This document shows positions 59,306 through 64,000 of a DNA stretch of 64,000 nucleotides, piece by piece; position 1 is the first letter of the stretch; each line of letters opens with the position of its first letter. The translations under genes and the position numbers were made by a program. This DNA is from CAVRXQ01 sp963831155 (lineage in GTDB: Bacteria > Actinomycetota > Acidimicrobiia > Acidimicrobiales > Bog-793). The notes beneath the pieces are model-generated. The model ran no database searches and was not told the origin of the DNA. It saw only the letters and a list, made by a program, of their open reading frames with translations. Where the stretch lies: assembly GCA_963831155.1 (NCBI GenBank), contig CAWHOY010000006.1:186001-250000 (forward strand), in the 5' to 3' direction.

Positions 59306-60931
59306 TTACATCCTGAAGACGCCGTGAGCAATCTCGCCCAACGGCGCGTTCGCCGCGGCCGAGAGGCCGAGCCCGAGAACCATCCGCGTGTCCGTTGGGT
59401 CGATGACGCCGTCGTCCCAAAGTCTTGCCGTCGCGTAATACGGGTTTCCTTGTGCTTCGTACTGGTCACGTATCGGTGCCTTGAACGCCTCCTCTTCATC
59501 TGAGGTCCAGGTGCCGCCGCGCGCTTCGATCTGATCCCGTCTGACCGTCGCGAGCACCGACGCCGCCTGTTCTCCGCCCATCACTGAGATCCGCGCGTTC
59601 GGCCACATCCACAAAAACCGCGGCGAGTACGCACGGCCGCACATCGAGTAATTCCCCGCTCCAAAGGAGCCGCCGATGACGACGGTGAACTTCGGAACGC
59701 GCGTGCAGGCGACCGCGGTCACCATCTTGGCTCCGTGCTTCGCAATCCCGCCCTGCTCGTATTCCTTACCGACCATGAAGCCGCTGATGTTCTGGAGGAA
59801 TACGAGCGGAATCGCTCGCTGATCGCAGAGTTCGATGAAGTGGGCGCCTTTCAGCGCGGATTCGCTGAACAACACTCCGTTGTTCGCCACGATGCCGGTG
59901 AGATGGCCACAGATGCGCGCGAATCCGGTCACGAGCGTCGTTCCGTACTCTGGCTTGAATTCCAGGAATCGACTCCCGTCGACGACGCGGGCAATAACTT
60001 CGCGGACGTCGTACGGGGTCCGCACGTCGACGGGGACGACGCCCGTGAGCTCGGACGGGTCGTGCGCCGGCAACTCGGTCGAAGCGACGTCCCACGCGGG
60101 CACGGGCTTAGGTCCGAGAGTCGCGACAATCTCCCGCACGATATCGAGCGCGTCGACGTCGTTCTCGGCGAGGTGATCGACAACACCTGAGATGCGCGCG
60201 TGCACATCTCCGCCACCTAACTCCTCGGCCGTGACGATCTCGCCGGTCGCCGCCTTCACGAGGGGCGGTCCGCCGAGAAAGATCGTGCCCTGACTCCGAA
60301 CGATGATCGCCTCGTCGCTCATCGCCGGGATGTACGCGCCACCTGCCGTGCACGAGCCGAGGACGGCCGCAATCTGGGGGATCCCTTCTGCGGACATCCT
60401 CGCTTGGTTGAAAAAGATGCGGCCGAAATGGTCGCTGTCCGGGAACACTTCGTCTTGCAGTGGCAAGAACGCTCCGCCGGAGTCGACCAAGTAGACGCAC
60501 GGCAGACGGTTGTCGAGCGCGACCTCCTGTGCCCGCAGGTGTTTTTTCACCGTGATCGGGTAGTAGGTCCCGCCCTTCACGGTCGCGTCATTAACGACGA
60601 CGACGCACTCTCGACCGCTGACGCGGCCGACTCCCGTGATGATGCCGGCGGCCGGCGCTTCATCGTCGTACATACCATTGGCCGCGAGCGAGGAAAGCTC
60701 GAGGAATGGCGAGCCGGGGTCAACGAGGCGGTCGAGCCGGTCGCGAGGCAAGAGCTTGCCCCGGGAGACGTGACGGGCACGTGCCTCTTCCGAACCGCCA
60801 AGGCGGGCGCGCCCCAACGCCTCGTGCAATTCAGCGACGATGGGGGCGTGTGCCTTCTCGTTTGCACGGAAGGCGTCGGAACCCGGCGTCGCAGCGACCG
60901 CCAGGACCGGGAACTCGGAAGTCGCCTCCAT
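59306..60931 (-). CDS. mccB: Methylcrotonyl-CoA carboxylase-type carboxyltransferase beta subunit
   Basis: 541-residue crotonase-fold carboxyltransferase. LVDSGGAFLPLQDEVFPDSD, NQARMSAEGIPQIAAVLGS, CTAGGAYIPAMSDEAIIV and NISGFMVGKEYEQGGIAKHG match methylcrotonyl/geranyl-CoA carboxylase beta subunits much better than propionyl-CoA ones. It is the first gene of the mccB-mccA-dehydrogenase operon, with GAGAGAG-type purine-rich sequence before the ATG. The divergent TetR gene and a 22-bp palindrome lie upstream. Geranyl-CoA carboxylase cannot be excluded. Confidence 0.92.
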   Translation of the reverse strand: MEATSEFPVLAVAATPGSDAFRANEKAHAPIVAELHEALGRARLGGSEEARARHVSRGKLLPRDRLDRLVDPGSPFLELSSLAANGMYDDEAPAAGIITGVGRVSGRECVVVVNDATVKGGTYYPITVKKHLRAQEVALDNRLPCVYLVDSGGAFLPLQDEVFPDSDHFGRIFFNQARMSAEGIPQIAAVLGSCTAGGAYIPAMSDEAIIVRSQGTIFLGGPPLVKAATGEIVTAEELGGGDVHARISGVVDHLAENDVDALDIVREIVATLGPKPVPAWDVASTELPAHDPSELTGVVPVDVRTPYDVREVIARVVDGSRFLEFKPEYGTTLVTGFARICGHLTGIVANNGVLFSESALKGAHFIELCDQRAIPLVFLQNISGFMVGKEYEQGGIAKHGAKMVTAVACTRVPKFTVVIGGSFGAGNYSMCGRAYSPRFLWMWPNARISVMGGEQAASVLATVRRDQIEARGGTWTSDEEEAFKAPIRDQYEAQGNPYYATARLWDDGVIDPTDTRMVLGLGLSAAANAPLGEIAHGVFRM

Positions 60932-60972
60932 CTCTGCCGGACCTCTCTCGCCGTCGTACGCGGCGACCCTGC

Positions 60973-60994
60973 ATCGTTAACGATCGTTAACGAT
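60973..60994. promoter_or_regulatory. Perfect 22-bp palindrome, probable TetR operator
   Basis: Two direct copies of ATCGTTAACG (60973-60982, 60983-60992) form, with the following AT, a perfect 22-bp palindrome centred at 60983/60984. A third partial copy runs to 60998. The inner 14 bp TTAACGATCGTTAA is itself a palindrome. It lies midway between mccB and the divergent tetR; a TACAAT at 61001-61006 is a possible -10 for tetR. Confidence 0.8.
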
Positions 60995-61038
60995 CGTTGT
61001 TACAATAACGGCTGCCAGCGACTTCGTCGAGGAGAGCG

Positions 61039-61644
61039 ATGAGCGACAGCACCGAACGGCAGAGCGCGCCCGCCGCCGCCCGCCGCCAGCAGATCCTCGA
61101 CGTCGCCGCGCACATGTTCGTCGAACGCGGCTTCCGGGGGACGTCGATCGACGATCTCGGTGCGGCCGTCGGAGTCACCGGACCCGCCCTGTACCGGCAC
61201 TTCCCGGCAAAAGAGGCGATGCTCGCCGAGATCCTGATCGGAGTGAGCGAGGACTTGCTCAGCGGAGCGCTGGTCCGCATGAGCGGTCCTACACGCGGCT
61301 CAACACTTTCGTCGCTTGTCGAGTTCCACGCCGATTTCGCGCTCGACCACCCTGAACTGATCACTGTGCAGAGCCGGGACCTTGACTGTCTCTCCGAGGT
61401 TGACCAACAGCGAGTGCGAGATCTGCAACGCGCGTACGTCGAATTGTGGGTCGATGCGGCAACGCGGACGAATCCGCGTGTTCCTCGTCGCCGAGCTCGA
61501 GCGGGGGTGCACGTGGTCTTCGGCCTCATGAACTCCACGCCTTTCAGCGCGCGCCTCGCGAGGGAGGAAATGCACCAGCTGCTCACCAACATGGCGCTGG
61601 CTGCCTTCGCGAGCCTCGCTGAACGAACCGCCGCGTCGGATTGA
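61039..61644 (+). CDS. TetR family regulator of the mcc operon
   Basis: 201-residue TetR/AcrR regulator: helix-turn-helix about 38-62, SIDDLGAAVGVTGPALYRHF, followed by PAKEAMLAEILIGVSEDLL. The C-terminal domain resembles regulators of acyl-CoA catabolism (TetR_C-type helices FHADFALDHPELITVQSRDL). It is divergent from mccB, with a 22-bp palindrome in the 107-nt gap. It probably represses the mcc operon and itself, with an acyl-CoA inducer; inferred from position. A hairpin follows its stop. Confidence 0.92.
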   Translation: MSDSTERQSAPAAARRQQILDVAAHMFVERGFRGTSIDDLGAAVGVTGPALYRHFPAKEAMLAEILIGVSEDLLSGALVRMSGPTRGSTLSSLVEFHADFALDHPELITVQSRDLDCLSEVDQQRVRDLQRAYVELWVDAATRTNPRVPRRRARAGVHVVFGLMNSTPFSARLAREEMHQLLTNMALAAFASLAERTAASD

Positions 61645-61652
61645 TCGAGACA

Positions 61653-61676
61653 CGGTCGTGCGAAGGAGCACGACCG
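61653..61676 (+). terminator. Hairpin terminator after tetR
   Basis: Perfect 9-bp stem CGGTCGTGC / GCACGACCG with loop GAAGGA, 8 nt after the tetR stop. No T-tract follows. Confidence 0.7.
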
Positions 61677-61768
61677 GGGCGCGACCATGACCCCTCGGTT
61701 CGCTGCGCACCAACCGATGCGTCGGCGAGACTGATCGACCGATACGGATGACACCAAGAAGGGGGACG

Positions 61769-64000
61769 ATGGGTCCCGGGTCGGCGATTCGCGAGGTCGA
61801 GACTGAAACGGCGCGATCCGACGACGACGCCGGGGCGCCTCACCACGATTTCCCCCGCTCGATAGCCGCCGAAAGAGCGTTCGCCCTCGCGAGGTGGATC
61901 GGCACAAACCGGCTAGCCCTCGGACTCAGCGTCTTTGTTGCCTACGCCGTCGTCGGTCTGATCGCGAACTTGCCGACGTATCCCTGGGACCCCAATCGAA
62001 TCGCGACGTGCGCGTGTAGCGGCGCTAAGGACCCCGCCCAGACGATCTGGTTCCTCGCTTGGACGCCCTTCGCGCTTCTGCATGGACACAACTTCTACGT
62101 GACGACATGGATCAATTTCCCGGTCGGCGTCAACCTCGCCCAGAACACGATCATGCCGTTGCTCGGCTTGCTCACGACTCCCATCACCCTCGCGTCGAAC
62201 GCAGTGGCGAGCGAGAACGTGTTGCGGTGGCTCGCCTTCCCGCTTTCAGCGAGCGCGATGTATTACGTCGTCGCCCGCATCTCTCACTATCGGCCGGCGG
62301 CCTTTGTTGCGGGGGCCTTTTACGCCTTCTCTCCGTATATGGTTGCCGAGTCCTCGACGCACCTAAATCTCGCGTTCGAGCCGCTTCCCCCGCTGATCTT
62401 CCTGTGTGTCTACGAAATCGCCGCGAGGTCGGTGCGCTCGGTCGTGGTCTGGGGCGTCCTGCTCGGACTGTTTGCGACGGCGCAGTTCTATGTGAGCCCC
62501 GAGGTGCTCGCTACGACAACGATCTCCGGCGCGATCGCGCTCGCCATCCTCGCCGCGTTTCATCCGAAACGAATCCTCTCCCGCCTCCCGTACACGCTCG
62601 TCGGACTGGCGATCGGCGGTGCCATCACAGCGGCGTGCTGCATGAGTGCCATCCACGTCATGGAACACGGTGGTCTGCATTACATCGGTCCGCCGTATCC
62701 GCCGGGTGCACGCTTCGACGCGAACCTTCTCGGACCGATCAGTCCGACGAGCTGGCAGCTGCTCACCCCGTCGTCGCTCGTCGGATTCGGGTCCAAACTC
62801 GTCGGCGGCTCAGTGAACGTCGACGAGAACGGGAGCTATCTCGGCATCCCGTTGCTCGTCTTGCTCGGCTTTTTCGCCGTTCGCTATCGGCGATCGCGCT
62901 GGCTCCAGTTTTCGCTCGTACTCGCGGTCGTCGACTTTGTCCTTTCGCTCGGGCGCAAGCTCCATGTGGGCTCGACGGTCTACGACGTCCACTTACCCTT
63001 CTCCTGGCTCACCCATTGGCCGGTGATGCGCGACCTCGTGCCAGCACGCATCTCCCTGCTCGTCGCATTCTTCGTCGCGTGTGCACTCGCTGCAGGACTC
63101 ACCGCTCGTCACGACGATCTCCTGCGAGAGCGAGCAGCCGCCGGCGCGATCGCCGCGCGACGTGACCGGCGGCCGATTCGATTCGTCCCGATCGCCGGAT
63201 GGGTCCTCGGTGCCCTCATCGTGCTAAGCCTGCTCCCGAACTGGCCATACTCCTCGCGGCCGGCGCTCGCCTCGGAGGCGCTCTCGCCCCCGTCACTTTC
63301 AGCGATTTCCAAGGGAAGCGTCGTACTCACCTACCCATATGTGGAACCAGCGACTGACGATGCGATGGTCTGGCAAGCGGTTGACAACATGCGCTTCAAG
63401 CTCATCGGGAGCTACGCCCTGCGCCGCGGGCTCGATTTACGAGCGACGCCGTTACCGAGCGGCCTCGAGCCGTACGACGTGCAGGGGATCCTCGTCAACG
63501 CCCTCTCGCAGACTCCGGTTCTCATCCCGTTCGTCCCGTACCTCTCGCCCGCCGTCGAGTCGGTGGCCGCCAGCCGCGTCGCCGTCGAGGCAGGCTCGCC
63601 GGCGGGTGCCGCGGCGTCAGGCGTGGTGCAGAACGTGAATCGCCCCGAAGGCTCATTCCTTGTCGTCACGAAGGCGAACGACTTCGTTCAAGTCGGCTTC
63701 ACAGCGCTGACACAGTTCCAGATCGGAACGCGCGCCTCTACATGGTTAAACACCCCGACAAGAGGCGAACACGTCGTTGTCTACGGTCGCGTCGGTCCCG
63801 CTACGATCCGCCACCGTCGCGTAGGCCGACTGCGGCAATTCCTCTTCCAGAACCGAGTGAACGCCGTCATCGTCAAGATGGGGCTTCCCGGCTCGCGCAC
63901 GGTCGCCTCGTGGGTGCGCCAGGCGATCGGACCCCCCGAAAGCGCCCGCTCCGGGGCGGAGATTTGGACGGAGACGCAACGGCGACTCCGCGAACCGCGC
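61769..64000 (+). CDS. Large polytopic membrane protein, GT-C/YfhO-like, 3' end outside window
   Basis: Reading frame open from ATG 61769 to the window edge (744 codons, no stop), with a GGGGG stretch just upstream. After a soluble N-terminus of about 45 residues come 10-12 predicted helices, starting LALGLSVFVAYAVVGLIANL. A loop after helix 1 carries IATCACSGAKDPAQTIWFLAWTP; further loops include TTWINFPVGVNLAQN and LGPISPTSWQLLTPSSLVGF. A soluble extracytoplasmic domain follows residue about 500. The plan resembles GT-C membrane glycosyltransferases and YfhO-like proteins, but no catalytic motif was recognised, so no specific function is assigned. Frames overlapping it on either strand look like shadows. 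Confidence 0.75.
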   Translation, partial: MGPGSAIREVETETARSDDDAGAPHHDFPRSIAAERAFALARWIGTNRLALGLSVFVAYAVVGLIANLPTYPWDPNRIATCACSGAKDPAQTIWFLAWTPFALLHGHNFYVTTWINFPVGVNLAQNTIMPLLGLLTTPITLASNAVASENVLRWLAFPLSASAMYYVVARISHYRPAAFVAGAFYAFSPYMVAESSTHLNLAFEPLPPLIFLCVYEIAARSVRSVVVWGVLLGLFATAQFYVSPEVLATTTISGAIALAILAAFHPKRILSRLPYTLVGLAIGGAITAACCMSAIHVMEHGGLHYIGPPYPPGARFDANLLGPISPTSWQLLTPSSLVGFGSKLVGGSVNVDENGSYLGIPLLVLLGFFAVRYRRSRWLQFSLVLAVVDFVLSLGRKLHVGSTVYDVHLPFSWLTHWPVMRDLVPARISLLVAFFVACALAAGLTARHDDLLRERAAAGAIAARRDRRPIRFVPIAGWVLGALIVLSLLPNWPYSSRPALASEALSPPSLSAISKGSVVLTYPYVEPATDDAMVWQAVDNMRFKLIGSYALRRGLDLRATPLPSGLEPYDVQGILVNALSQTPVLIPFVPYLSPAVESVAASRVAVEAGSPAGAAASGVVQNVNRPEGSFLVVTKANDFVQVGFTALTQFQIGTRASTWLNTPTRGEHVVVYGRVGPATIRHRRVGRLRQFLFQNRVNAVIVKMGLPGSRTVASWVRQAIGPPESARSGAEIWTETQRRLREPR

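Noticed and set aside
61749..61768. ATG at 61749 as start for the last membrane protein
   Set aside because: It is not in frame with the long open frame that starts at 61769.
62059..63165. 368-codon Arg-rich frame near the window end
   Set aside because: Same strand, other phase of the large membrane protein gene; composition is typical of an out-of-frame shadow.

Overview
The window is high-GC bacterial chromosome, almost fully coding, with no gap above about 190 bases between genes. The gene set points to Actinomycetota: CarD followed by ispD-ispF-rlmB, a SigR/RsrA-type sigma and zinc anti-sigma pair, an actinobacterial-type HemQ, a DUF3263 protein beside otsB, a Ddn-like F420-dependent oxidoreductase, PAC2, and a DUF2342-type metalloprotease next to tilS. 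A class such as Acidimicrobiia would fit, but that is inference from gene content. No rRNA, tRNA, CRISPR array, transposase or prophage gene was seen, so this looks like stable core and catabolic chromosome rather than a mobile island.

Layout. 1-4.9 kb: the end of a kdp potassium-uptake operon (kdpB partial, kdpC). It converges on a kdpE/sensor-kinase pair, and KdpD is split into two divergently transcribed genes. 5-9 kb: a YceI protein and a MarR regulator share an operator region, followed by aconitase. 9-12.3 kb: CcdA, a DUF3263 protein, otsB (apparent CTG start) and a convergent otsA for trehalose. 12.4-17.4 kb: CIRCE-controlled groEL with a strong terminator, then hemQ, larE, an acetyltransferase, PAC2 and a 64-residue cysteine protein. 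17.4-22.9 kb: two 14-helix drug-efflux transporters flank citrate synthase; the second pump diverges from its TetR across a near-consensus promoter with two identical-type operators.

22.9-29.6 kb: rlmB, ispF, ispD and carD (transcribed carD to rlmB), an F420-type oxidoreductase, clpC and a polyprenyl diphosphate synthase. 29.6-41.4 kb: one long leftward operon, many of whose genes overlap by 4 nt (ATGA or GTGA): metalloprotease, tilS, hpt, folE, folP, a phosphatase-fold protein lacking its catalytic cysteine, folB, folK, panC, nadB, nadC, coaX and lysS. It makes folate, NAD and CoA precursors, salvages purines, modifies tRNA-Ile and charges tRNA-Lys. ftsH, common between hpt and folE in related bacteria, is absent. 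41.4-45.4 kb: rsrA, sigR, a secreted Asp-box protein and a membrane protein fused to a SCO1-like copper domain.

45.5-61.6 kb: a short/branched-chain acyl-CoA catabolic block. From a MarR-icmF divergent centre, marR, enoyl-CoA hydratase, etfB and etfA run left, while icmF (fused isobutyryl-CoA mutase), an acyl-CoA dehydrogenase and an EtfD-like membrane Fe-S protein run right. Together they would isomerise, dehydrogenate and hydrate acyl-CoAs and pass electrons through ETF to the membrane quinone pool. A second operon (mccB, mccA, acyl-CoA dehydrogenase) diverges from a TetR gene over a perfect 22-bp palindrome and suggests leucine or isoprenoid-type degradation. The window ends inside a large polytopic membrane protein gene (from 61,769) that has no stop codon in the window.

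Many start codons here are GTG, TTG or in one case apparently CTG; starts were chosen from family N-termini, ribosome-binding sites and overlap with neighbours. All functions are read from recognisable motifs; no database search was run.
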